10,006 bases of DNA. It comes from DASSHC01 sp035693105. GTDB lineage: Bacteria > Chloroflexota > Chloroflexia > Thermomicrobiales > Thermomicrobiaceae. Position numbers and translations under genes: made by a program. The stretch lies in the NCBI GenBank assembly GCA_035693105.1, contig DASSHC010000415.1:1-10006 (forward strand), read 5' to 3'. The notes under the pieces are model-generated. The model saw only the letters and a list, made by a program, of their open reading frames with translations. It was not told the DNA's origin and searched no databases. Positions 1 through 5,759 of the stretch are shown one piece after another (the first letter of the stretch is position 1; each line of letters opens with the position of its first letter).

Positions 1-898
1 TGAGCTTGAGCTTCGGGCTGCCCCCCTCGGCCCGGATCGCGGCCAATAAGGCCGCCACCAGCGGCGAGCGCTTGTCGCCGCGGAAGGCCGGCGCGTTGAT
101 CGCGAGCGCCAGCTCGCCGTCCTCCGCCAGCGCCTCCAGCGCGGCGGCCGCCGCCTCCGGCGCGAGCGAGGGCGGCAGGCGCAGCCCGGCGCGCAGCTCG
201 CAGGTGGCCAGGAGGCCGTCGGAGCCGGTGTTGATCTGATTGAGGGTGGCATCGACCGTCTCGAAGCCTTGCGCGTTCCCGCCGTTGCGCGCGGCGCACC
301 AGGCGCTCAGGCGGTTCCAGAAGGCCACGCCCAGCTCACCCGCGGTCGGCTCGGGCCCAGCCGAGTGCGAGACGTGGTGCGTCACGCGGTAGCTGAGGCT
401 GAGCGAACCCTTGTAGCCGAGGACGACCCCTTCCCAGCCGCTCGGCTCGCCGATGACCACCGCGTCGGGCGGCGACGCGTGCTCGACCAGGAAGCGCGCC
501 CCGCGCGAGGACATCACCTCCTCCTCGACCGCGCCGATTACCGTCAGGCGCACGCCCTGCGGCAGCCGCGCCCGCGCGCCGGCCACCACGAAGACCGCCA
601 GCGGTCCCTTGGCGTCGACCGTGCCGCGCCCGTAGAGCATGCCGTCCGCGAGATGCACCGGCGGCGCGCCTGGCACGGTGTCGATGTGGCCCAGCAGCAG
701 GATCTCGCGCGGCCCGGCGCCGATGGTGCCGGTGGCGTTCCCCGCGCCGTCCGGCCCCGCCTGATAGCCGAGCGCGCGCATCTGGGCGCAGAGCCAGGCG
801 ACGGCCGCGCCCTCCTGCCCCGAGTAGCTGGGGATGCGCACCAGCCCTTCGAGCAGCGCGGCGACGCCGGTCGCCTGCCGGCTGAGCTGCTCAACCAC
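1..898 (-). CDS. lysK: [LysW]-lysine/ornithine hydrolase LysK (M20 metallopeptidase family), 3' end outside window
   Basis: LysK releases lysine (or ornithine) from the C-terminal glutamate of the carrier protein LysW, the last step of the LysW-dependent aminoadipate pathway. About 299 residues are visible and the C-terminus lies beyond the left edge. The M20 metal-site pattern is intact: GHIDTVPG (residues 70-77, His71 and Asp73), GRGTVDAKGPL (90-100, bridging Asp95), AVEEE (123-127, catalytic Glu and ligand) and GEPSGWEG (150-157), followed by GYKGS. HHVSHSAGPE (174-183) matches the dimerisation-domain His region of the family. I chose a GTG start at 898, which overlaps the end of lysX by 8 bp; no other start codon lies close by in this frame and the upstream GGGGGGG could serve as ribosome-binding site. 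Translational coupling to lysX is likely. ArgE, DapE or carboxypeptidase G2 relatives share the fold, but adjacency to lysW and the GEPSGW motif favour LysK. Lysine versus ornithine specificity cannot be read here. Confidence 0.9.
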   Translation of the reverse strand, partial: MVEQLSRQATGVAALLEGLVRIPSYSGQEGAAVAWLCAQMRALGYQAGPDGAGNATGTIGAGPREILLLGHIDTVPGAPPVHLADGMLYGRGTVDAKGPLAVFVVAGARARLPQGVRLTVIGAVEEEVMSSRGARFLVEHASPPDAVVIGEPSGWEGVVLGYKGSLSLSYRVTHHVSHSAGPEPTAGELGVAFWNRLSAWCAARNGGNAQGFETVDATLNQINTGSDGLLATCELRAGLRLPPSLAPEAAAAALEALAEDGELALAINAPAFRGDKRSPLVAALLAAIRAEGGSPKLKL

Positions 899-1739
899 CG
901 CTCGCCCCCCCGGCGCTCCGCGCCTGCTCCAGCGCGAAGTCGGCGATGGCGCCGGCCACGTCGATGCCCGCTTCGCTGAGCGAGCGGAAGTCGGTCAGGT
1001 TCTCGGCGCCGACCACGCACTGGCCGTCTTCGTCCGCCACCACCTCGATGCTGTAGCAGCCGCTGCCCAGGCGCTCGACCAGCCGCTGGGCCAGCTCGTG
1101 GTGGGCGGAAATATCGCCCTCGTAGGGCGCGTAGGGCGCCTCGCGCCCCGGGCGCCAGCCGTGGTGGCGGCGCGTCTCGACGCCGAGAAGCGCGCTGCCG
1201 ACGATCGCCAGCCGCTCGGAGCGGCCCTGGCCGGCGGCGAAGCGCTGCACCAGCACCGCCTGCTCGCCCCCCAGCACGCCGCGGTGCTCGATGACCGCCT
1301 CGGCGGCGTCGCGGTCCTCGATCAGCGCCAGCGGCGCGGCGTCGAGGCTGAGCGACTTGAGCAGGACCGGGTACCCGAGCGCCTCGATGGCGGCGAAGGT
1401 GGCGGTCTCGCCGAAGCTGGCGATCGTCTCCGGCACCGGGATGCCGGCGAAGACGAGGTGGCGCAGCAGCGCCAGCCGGTCGGCCAGCAGCCGCGCCGTC
1501 GCCGGCCGGTTGATCACGGCGACGCCCTGCGCCGCCAGCAGGGCCAGCAGCGCCGCGTGCTCGCCGCGGGAGGGCGCGCGCTGCACCGCCAGCGGCCAGC
1601 CGGGGGCCGCCGGCCGCGCCAGGTTGACGCTGAGCCGCGAGGGGGCGACCACCTCGGCCTCGTGGCCGCGGCTGGCGAAGGCGTCGAGGAGCAGCCGCTC
1701 CTCGACGCGCAGGCGCTCGGTGAGCAGTGCGATCTTCAT
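891..1739 (-). CDS. lysX: LysX/RimK-type ATP-grasp ligase, divergent (LysW-aminoadipate or -glutamate ligase-like)
   Basis: LysX joins the C-terminal Glu of LysW to the amino group of alpha-aminoadipate (ArgX homologues use glutamate) with ATP. The protein is 282 residues, the usual length. The N-terminal domain (IALLTERLRVEERLLLDAF, 3-21), the AVINRP segment (74-79), AGIPVPETIASF (98-109) and GYPVLLK (122-128) match the family in order. However, much of the ATP-grasp core is altered. After Lys128 the Gly-rich GSWGR-type loop is replaced by SLSLDAAPLALI. The usual QEY is QRF (165-167). The GRDIR segment reads GRSERL. The C-terminal metal-binding NEVNxTMEF is replaced by GAENLTDF (244-251). 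The start is ATG 1739, seven bases after the lysW stop, with GAGTAGG at the lysW end as ribosome-binding site. The operon position between lysW and lysK supports a LysW-related role. It may be a diverged ligase or a catalytically weakened paralogue. Family assignment is firm; activity is uncertain. Confidence 0.8.
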   Translation of the reverse strand: MKIALLTERLRVEERLLLDAFASRGHEAEVVAPSRLSVNLARPAAPGWPLAVQRAPSRGEHAALLALLAAQGVAVINRPATARLLADRLALLRHLVFAGIPVPETIASFGETATFAAIEALGYPVLLKSLSLDAAPLALIEDRDAAEAVIEHRGVLGGEQAVLVQRFAAGQGRSERLAIVGSALLGVETRRHHGWRPGREAPYAPYEGDISAHHELAQRLVERLGSGCYSIEVVADEDGQCVVGAENLTDFRSLSEAGIDVAGAIADFALEQARSAGGASGG

Positions 1740-1746
1740 CGCTGGC

Positions 1747-1908
1747 CTACTCGCCCCAGTCTTCCTCTTCGGCGGGAGCCAGGTCGAGCGTCAGTGGGTT
1801 GTCCTGCACCACCTCCAGCTCGACCCCACAATCGGGGCACTGCACGATCTCACCGACCTCGGCCGACTCCAGGCCGAGGCCGCCACCGCACTCCGGGCAC
1901 ACTCCCAT
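1747..1908 (-). CDS. lysW: LysW amino-group carrier protein
   Basis: LysW is a tiny acidic carrier protein. Its C-terminal glutamate is linked to the amino group of aminoadipate (or glutamate), protecting it and carrying it through LysX, LysZ, LysY, LysJ and LysK. The 53-residue product has a zinc ribbon made of CPECG (residues 4-8) and CPDCG (24-28), a strongly acidic C-terminal half and the hallmark C-terminus EDWGE, ending in the attachment Glu53. The reading frame also contains an upstream ATG at 1953. I prefer the ATG at 1908 because it gives the normal family length, places Met directly before the zinc ribbon and follows a GGAGGG ribosome-binding site ten bases upstream. The 1953 start would begin inside the T-tract end of the attenuator hairpin. 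It is the first gene of the lysW-lysX-lysK operon and lies directly behind a candidate attenuator. Confidence 0.93.
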   Translation of the reverse strand: MGVCPECGGGLGLESAEVGEIVQCPDCGVELEVVQDNPLTLDLAPAEEEDWGE

Positions 1909-1945
1909 GAATGAAACTCCCTCCGGCACGAACATCAGACACCAG

Positions 1946-1984
1946 ACAAACAAAAGCGGCGGCGAGTCTTCCGCTCACCGCCGC
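1946..1984 (-). terminator. Rho-independent hairpin ahead of lysW (candidate attenuator)
   Basis: On the minus strand GCGGCGGTGAG (1984-1974) pairs with CTCGCCGCCGC (1966-1956), an 11-bp stem with one G-T wobble and a seven-base loop CGGAAGA, followed directly by TTTTGTTTGT. This is a textbook intrinsic terminator. It lies between the candidate lysW promoter and the lysW start codon, 48 bases before the start, and no long gene ends just upstream of it. That position suggests conditional termination of the lysW operon rather than simple gene-end termination. Confidence 0.75.
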
Positions 1985-2211
1985 CTGGCTTCCTCAGGGT
2001 TGGCGCCGCTAGGCGCTCGGTCCACTGACAGCGAGACATGCGAGAGCGGCCCCACGCCTGACGGGGGCGCTGGCAGGGACGGGTTTCCTGGCGCGGCCGG
2101 ATATCGCGGGGGCGCCGCTCGGCGCGCCGCTGGCGATCTCGTGATTCTGCCGCATCAACGGATCCATCTGCCCTCTGTGCTCAGCCTGCTGTCTCGACTA
2201 TCAGCCGACCG
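1985..2211 (-). promoter_or_regulatory. Structured, non-coding leader of the lysW operon
   Basis: This stretch between the promoter-like pair and the terminator hairpin carries no recognisable protein gene beyond the doubtful small ORF. It contains self-complementary segments on the minus strand, for example GCGCC-TAGC-GGCGC near 2004-2017 and GC-rich runs around 2105-2135, so alternative folding is plausible. I looked for the T-box antiterminator signature (AGGGTGGTACCGCG-like) and for lysine-riboswitch core elements and recognised neither. The ligand or signal is therefore unknown. Confidence 0.35.
2009..2167 (-). CDS. Possible 52-residue leader ORF in the lysW leader
   Basis: An ATG at 2167, preceded by AGAGGG only three bases upstream, opens a 52-codon frame that stops with TAG 25 bases before the 5' edge of the attenuator stem. 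It begins MDPLMRQNHE and includes GRARKPV and VRRG; the rest is Ala/Pro/Gly/Ser-rich and shows no recognisable domain. It has only one Lys codon but several Arg codons. The ribosome-binding site spacing is short, so translation is uncertain. If translated, it could act as a leader peptide that links ribosome position to folding of the attenuator. It may equally be a chance frame in GC-rich leader RNA. No function is assigned. Confidence 0.22.
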   Translation of the reverse strand: MDPLMRQNHEIASGAPSGAPAISGRARKPVPASAPVRRGAALACLAVSGPSA

Positions 2212-2239
2212 ATCGTACCACACCGTGACAAGGATGCAA
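2212..2239 (-). promoter_or_regulatory. Candidate sigma-70 promoter for the lysW operon
   Basis: On the minus strand TTGCAT (2239-2234) and TACGAT (2217-2212) are separated by 16 bases, a good match to the -35 and -10 elements. It starts just after the stop codon of the upstream codirectional TPM-domain gene (2243). Transcription would begin near 2205, giving a leader of roughly 250-300 nt before lysW. The assignment is by eye from consensus only. Confidence 0.45.
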
Positions 2240-2242
2240 GGG

Positions 2243-2944
2243 TCAGTCGCTCGGCTCCTCGGGCGGCTCCGGGCCCTCGGGCGGGATGCGCTCGATCGCC
2301 TCCCGCAGGTTGGCCTCCTCCTGGCCGGCGACCGGGCGACGGGAGCCGAGAAAGCGTCCGGCCCGCGTGCGGAAGGCGCGCGGGTTGGCCAGAATGGTCA
2401 GGAAGGCGGCCAGCACGATCGCTCCGGCTAGCAGGAAGACGGTCTCCTGGGCGGTGGTGCCGGCGAACCCTCCGGGCGGGGCCGGCGCGGTCCGGAGGTC
2501 GGCTCCAACCCGTTCGATGCCCCCTAACAGGCCGAGGTCATAATTCCCTTGTCCGAACTGGTCGAGCATCTGGTCGCGGATGGCGGTCATCTCCGGCGGG
2601 GTGATCGCCTGGCGCGCGTCGGGGCCGACCTCGACCGCCAGCGCGCGATCTGCTTGACTGATGTAGATCAGTACATCGACCCGGCGCTGCTTCAGCGTGG
2701 CGGCGGCCGCCTGCTCGATCGCCTGCCCGTCGAGGCTGGGCACGGTGACGACCGCGACGCCGCGATTGGTCTGCCGGCCGATCTGCTGGATCGCTTGCGC
2801 CGCCTGCGTCAGCGCGGCCGCTGTGAAGAGGTGGGCGCCGTCGTCGACGCCGGCCGAGGGCGGGGAGGTCGCGCCGAGCAGGAGCAGCCCGAGCGCCGCC
2901 AGTAGTAACATCAACACGGTTCGCGGAACGGTTCGCACGCTCAT
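2243..2944 (-). CDS. Exported, membrane-anchored TPM-domain protein
   Basis: The product is 233 residues from ATG 2944, which is preceded by GAAGG at suitable spacing. The same frame stays open upstream to 3094, but that extension has no exported-protein character and would place the signal peptide internally. Residues 9-31 form a hydrophobic signal sequence ending near PPSAG. Residues 33-150 match the TPM domain (named after TLP18.3, Psb32 and MOLO-1): VDDGAHLFT, the GVAVVTVPSLDGQAIE strand-helix, VDVLIYISQADRALAVEVG, and a C-terminal QGNYDLGLLGGIERV helix. A second membrane segment lies at about 168-187, followed by a basic stretch (FRTRAGRFLGSRRP) and an acidic, proline-rich tail. The topology suggests an extracytoplasmic TPM domain anchored at its C-terminus with a short cytoplasmic tail. 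TPM proteins have been linked to phosphatase activity in plants and to membrane-protein quality control or respiratory-complex assembly; the bacterial role is mostly unknown. It lies divergent from the Lrp-type gene and upstream of the lysW operon with no evident functional tie. Confidence 0.8.
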   Translation of the reverse strand: MSVRTVPRTVLMLLLAALGLLLLGATSPPSAGVDDGAHLFTAAALTQAAQAIQQIGRQTNRGVAVVTVPSLDGQAIEQAAAATLKQRRVDVLIYISQADRALAVEVGPDARQAITPPEMTAIRDQMLDQFGQGNYDLGLLGGIERVGADLRTAPAPPGGFAGTTAQETVFLLAGAIVLAAFLTILANPRAFRTRAGRFLGSRRPVAGQEEANLREAIERIPPEGPEPPEEPSD

Positions 2945-2992
2945 CCTGTACCTTCGGCACGGTGCGCCGACACGCGACACCGGCCAGCAGGG

Positions 2993-3021
2993 ATTGTGCC
3001 CGGAAGTCGAGAAGTTGTCCA
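2993..3021 (-). promoter_or_regulatory. Candidate promoter for the TPM-domain gene
   Basis: On the minus strand TGGACA (3021-3016) and CACAAT (2998-2993) are 17 bases apart, with one and two mismatches to the sigma-70 consensus. The predicted start near 2986 leaves about 40 bases of leader before the ATG at 2944, which supports that start. By eye only. Confidence 0.38.
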
Positions 3022-3026
3022 GCCGA

Positions 3027-3036
3027 GCAAATTTGC
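3027..3036. promoter_or_regulatory. AT-centred palindrome GCAAATTTGC in the divergent intergenic region
   Basis: GCAAATTTGC is a perfect 10-bp palindrome whose AT-rich centre stands out in a very GC-rich region. It lies just upstream of the candidate -35 of the TPM gene and about 50 bases upstream of the -35 of the Lrp-type gene. Lrp/AsnC regulators typically bind partly palindromic sites with AT-rich centres, so this is a reasonable candidate operator, but there is no direct evidence. Confidence 0.3.
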
Positions 3037-3084
3037 CGCATACCCGCGAGCCAGCGGACGAATCGCTTATATCGTGACACCCTC

Positions 3085-3113
3085 TTGACAGCATTCGCCA
3101 CTGACTCTATGGT
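3085..3113 (+). promoter_or_regulatory. Strong sigma-70-type promoter of the Lrp/AsnC-family gene
   Basis: A perfect -35 TTGACA (3085-3090) and a -10 TATGGT (3108-3113) are separated by the optimal 17 bases. This is the best promoter match in the window. Transcription would begin near 3120, about 60 bases ahead of the regulator start codon. It may also feed the transporter operon downstream, since I saw no clear promoter between 3692 and 3778. Confidence 0.65.
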
Positions 3114-3135
3114 AGTCCTGTCCGATTCCTGTCGA

Positions 3136-3149
3136 GCCGCTGTAGCGGC
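3136..3149. promoter_or_regulatory. Inverted repeat GCCGCT-GT-AGCGGC in the regulator leader
   Basis: Two perfect 6-base arms with a 2-base centre lie about 15-30 bases downstream of the predicted transcription start of the Lrp-type gene. A protein bound here would block transcription, as expected of an autoregulatory operator. A six-base-pair stem with a two-base loop is also possible but strained as RNA. Chance is not excluded in GC-rich DNA. Confidence 0.28.
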
Positions 3150-3181
3150 GCCGTGCGAGCCGATGCCCAGGGGGACGAGCG

Positions 3182-3691
3182 ATGGCGTTCGACCGTGCGA
3201 CACTCCCGTTGTCCGAGGTCGACCGTGCGATTATCCAGGCGCTGGAAGACGATGGCCGCCGCTCGGCCACCGCGATCGCGCAGTCGCTGGGCTTGCCGCT
3301 CTCGACCGTGCGCCGCCGCTTGCAGCGGCTGCTCGACGACGGAGCGCTGCGGGTGGTGGCCATCCCGGACAACGACCGGCTGGGGTTGCCGGTCCACGTC
3401 CTGATGCGGATCGAGGCGGATACCGCCAGCGGAGACACGATCGGCGAGGCGCTGGAGGCGATGGAGGAGGTGCGCTGGGTGGCGATGGTCGCCGGCCAGT
3501 TCGACTTCCTGGTGGAGGCGTTCTTCCCATCCAACCTCCATCTCCACGCATTCCTGGTCCAGAAGCTCGCGCGCATTCCCGGCATCCTGCGGACCGAGAC
3601 CCTGACCGTGTTGCGGCTGTACAAGAACAGCTACGACTGGTCGTCGATGCTGGCGGTCACCCAGCCGGACTCGGTCACGGCACGACGGTAA
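3182..3691 (+). CDS. Lrp/AsnC-family transcriptional regulator
   Basis: The 169-residue protein has the two-domain layout of the family. Residues 10-60 form an AsnC-type winged helix-turn-helix: LSEVDRAIIQALEDDGRRS, then SATAIAQSLGLPLSTVRRRLQRLLDDGAL, with the recognition helix near 41-50. Residues 68-150 form the RAM ligand-sensing and oligomerisation domain, including HVLMRIEA, the AGQFDFLVEAFF strand pair carrying the family's Gly-x-x-Asp turn, and a C-terminal TETLTVLRLYK strand. The length is normal. The ATG at 3182 follows an AGGGGG ribosome-binding site and a strong promoter. Lrp/AsnC proteins sense amino acids or related small molecules and often regulate amino-acid metabolism and transport. 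It precedes the peptide importer genes by 87 bp on the same strand and lies near a lysine pathway, so control of either is a fair inference. The effector is unknown. Confidence 0.9.
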   Translation: MAFDRATLPLSEVDRAIIQALEDDGRRSATAIAQSLGLPLSTVRRRLQRLLDDGALRVVAIPDNDRLGLPVHVLMRIEADTASGDTIGEALEAMEEVRWVAMVAGQFDFLVEAFFPSNLHLHAFLVQKLARIPGILRTETLTVLRLYKNSYDWSSMLAVTQPDSVTARR

Positions 3692-3742
3692 CGGGGGATA
3701 AGCTGGAGCGCGCGCGGCGCGTGTTGGTGTAGTTCGGCCCGT

Positions 3743-3755
3743 GCTCGGACCGAGC
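3743..3755. promoter_or_regulatory. Palindrome GCTCGG-A-CCGAGC upstream of the transporter operon
   Basis: Perfect 6-base arms around a central A lie 24 bases before the start codon of the first binding protein. An operator for the adjacent Lrp-type regulator, or a small leader hairpin affecting ribosome access, are both possible. It does not share sequence with the other two palindromes near the regulator gene, which weakens the single-regulator idea. Confidence 0.28.
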
Positions 3756-3778
3756 CGGCGCTGGGGAGTAGGTGGGTC

Positions 3779-5683
3779 ATGTCGCAGTCATCGAACCTTC
3801 CGGAGAAAAGCACGCCCCGCGTGCCTGGCCTCGCCGGTTTGAGCCGGCGGAAATTTTTGCGCTTCGCGGCGGGCAGCACCGCGCTGGCCGCCCTCTCGAC
3901 CGGCCTGCTGGCCTGTGGTGGGAGCAGCAGCTCGCCGACCACCGCGCCGGCTGCCACGAGCGGCACCAGCGGCGGCACCGCCGCCCCGACCACGGCCGGC
4001 AGTGGGGGCAGCGGCGCGACCAGCACCACGGCTGGCGGCAGCACCGCGACCTCGGCGTCCGCGCCGTCCGGCGACTTCGCCAAGAACGTCACCGTGACGA
4101 TCCCGATCGCCACCACGATCGACATCACACTCGATCCGCATAAGGCGATCAACTCGCTGCTGCTCTTCAACCTCTACGACTACGTCTTCGGTGGCGTGAC
4201 CAAGTACGACAAGGATGCCCACGTCGTTCCCGATCTCTCGGACAAGTGGGAGGCCTCCCAGGATGGGTTGACGTACACCTTCCACCTGCGCGACGGGATC
4301 AAGTTCGCCAACGGCCGCGCGGTCACGCCGGACGATTTCCTCTACTCCTGGAAGCGCTCGCTCGACCCCAAGAAGCCCTCGCCGATGGCGCACTTCCTGG
4401 AGCATGTCGAGGGCTACGAGGACTACCTCGGCGGCAAGGCCACCGACCTGACCGGCTTCAAGAAGGTCGACGACAAGACGATCCAGGTGACGCTGAGCAA
4501 ACCGTACAACTTCTTCCTCAGCTACTCCTGCACCTACGTCTTCTGGGTGGTCGACAAGGACCTGGTCGAGAAGTACGGCGACGACAACAACAGCGACTGG
4601 ACCAACCATCAGCCCTACGGCACCGGTCCCTGGAAGGTGACCAAGTTCGACCCGGCCACCACCATCGAGATGGTGCCCAACGAGAACTTCTGGGGCGAGC
4701 CGTCGCCCTCGGTGACCAAAGTCAACTGGCCGATCCTCAAGGGTCCGACCGGGCCGAACCAGGCGCTCAACCTCTACAAGGCGGGGCAGGCCGACATCGT
4801 CTCCAACTTCCCGCTCTCGCTGCTCGACGCGGTCGAGAAGGACAACAAGGACGAGATTCTCCCGGTGACCGTCGGCGGCACGCGCTCGGTCGCGCTCAGC
4901 TTCACCAAGAAGCCGTTCGACAACGTGCTGGTGCGCCTGGCCTTCGGCATGGCGATCGACCGCGACACCTACTGCAAGACGGTCTGGCGCGGCGCTTACA
5001 CGCCGACCGACCACTTCGAGCCGCCGGCGATCAAGGACTACGATCCCCCGAAGGGAATCGCCTACGATCCGGACGGGGCCAAGAAGGTGCTGGAGGCCGC
5101 CGGCTTCCCCAATGGCCAGGGCCTACCGCCGATCACGCTCTACATCCCCAGCGACACCTCGGCCGAGGACGTCAACCGCTACCGCGCGCTGGCCGACATG
5201 TGGAACAAGACGCTGGGGGCCAATGTCCAGATCAACACGGCCTTCACCAACACCCAGATCATCGACAAGCGCACGCAGGAAAAGGGCTTCCAGATGGAGC
5301 TGATGGGTTGGATCAACATCACCGAGACACCCCAGCTCATGAGCGAGGTCTTCCGCACCGACTCGCCCTACATGAAGGACCGCTTCGACTGGGGCATCGA
5401 GGTGCCGGCCAAGACCTACAACGGGGTCACCTACGATCCCACCGCCGACGCCAAGAAGTTCGATGAGTTGATGAACCAGGCCGACATCGAGCAGGATCCC
5501 AAGAAGCGCAACCAGCTCTACCACGACGGCGAGGCGCTGATCCTGAAGAACGCCATCTACGTGCCGTTCGGCAACTACGTCTACCGCGAGCTGATCAACC
5601 CGAAGCTCAAGGGGCTCGAGTGGGGCGCGTTCTTCTACACCTATCCGGTCTCGATCAAGAAGAACGTGGTGATGGAGAAGTAG
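3779..5683 (+). CDS. Peptide-type ABC transporter solute-binding lipoprotein (family 5), first copy
   Basis: This is the extracytoplasmic receptor of a dipeptide/oligopeptide/nickel-class ABC importer, 634 residues long. The N-terminus carries a twin-arginine motif SRRKFLRF (22-29), a hydrophobic stretch and a lipobox LLAC with Cys46 as the lipidated residue, so it is predicted to be exported folded through Tat and anchored by lipid. Residues 47 to about 100 are a low-complexity Ser/Thr/Gly/Ala tether. The SBP_bac_5 domain follows, with DLSDKWEASQDGLTYTFHLRDG, the RAVTPDDFLYSWKRSLDP signature, NHQPYGTGPWKVTKFDP, and the C-lobe segments FDNVLVRLAFGMAIDRDTY and ALADMWNKTLGA. The ATG at 3779 places the Tat signal at the start of the protein. 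It is first in a four-gene importer operon and is paralogous to the fourth gene. The ligand cannot be read from sequence; oligopeptides are the default, but family 5 also binds sugars, nickel complexes and opines. Confidence 0.93.
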   Translation: MSQSSNLPEKSTPRVPGLAGLSRRKFLRFAAGSTALAALSTGLLACGGSSSSPTTAPAATSGTSGGTAAPTTAGSGGSGATSTTAGGSTATSASAPSGDFAKNVTVTIPIATTIDITLDPHKAINSLLLFNLYDYVFGGVTKYDKDAHVVPDLSDKWEASQDGLTYTFHLRDGIKFANGRAVTPDDFLYSWKRSLDPKKPSPMAHFLEHVEGYEDYLGGKATDLTGFKKVDDKTIQVTLSKPYNFFLSYSCTYVFWVVDKDLVEKYGDDNNSDWTNHQPYGTGPWKVTKFDPATTIEMVPNENFWGEPSPSVTKVNWPILKGPTGPNQALNLYKAGQADIVSNFPLSLLDAVEKDNKDEILPVTVGGTRSVALSFTKKPFDNVLVRLAFGMAIDRDTYCKTVWRGAYTPTDHFEPPAIKDYDPPKGIAYDPDGAKKVLEAAGFPNGQGLPPITLYIPSDTSAEDVNRYRALADMWNKTLGANVQINTAFTNTQIIDKRTQEKGFQMELMGWINITETPQLMSEVFRTDSPYMKDRFDWGIEVPAKTYNGVTYDPTADAKKFDELMNQADIEQDPKKRNQLYHDGEALILKNAIYVPFGNYVYRELINPKLKGLEWGAFFYTYPVSIKKNVVMEK

Positions 5684-5693
5684 CGCAGCGATC

Positions 5694-5733
5694 GAGGCGG
5701 GCCCCGCCCACGGGGAGGGCGGGGTCATGCCTC
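5694..5733 (+). other. GC-rich hairpin between the first binding-protein gene and the permeases
   Basis: GGCCCCGCCC (5700-5709) pairs with GGGCGGGGTC (5717-5726), ten pairs with one wobble around a seven-base loop. GAGGC (5694-5698) and GCCTC (5729-5733) extend the stem below a small bulge. There is no T-run after it, so it is not a classical terminator. In importer operons such hairpins often protect the binding-protein mRNA 3' end or cause partial termination, giving more receptor than permease. That role is inferred here. Confidence 0.6.
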
Positions 5734-5759
5734 GCCGCGTCTAGCAGGGGAACCAGGCG

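Noticed and set aside
269..979. Plus-strand frame opposite lysK
   Set aside because: The minus strand encodes complete M20 peptidase metal-site motifs over the same bases, so this is a shadow frame.
834..1910. Plus-strand frames across the lysX-lysW region (834-1910 and 1291-1914)
   Set aside because: They are shadows of lysK, lysX and lysW, whose motifs are clear on the minus strand. Their translations are low-complexity and Arg/Ala-rich.
1985..2211. T-box or lysine riboswitch upstream of lysW
   Set aside because: I searched both strands by eye for the T-box antiterminator signature and lysine-riboswitch core motifs and found no convincing match. Only an unclassified leader with a terminator is supported.
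2945..3203. Upstream extension of the TPM-domain gene to 3094 and an overlapping minus frame at 2538-3203
   Set aside because: The extension would bury the signal peptide and cover both divergent promoters. The other frame is a shadow without motifs.
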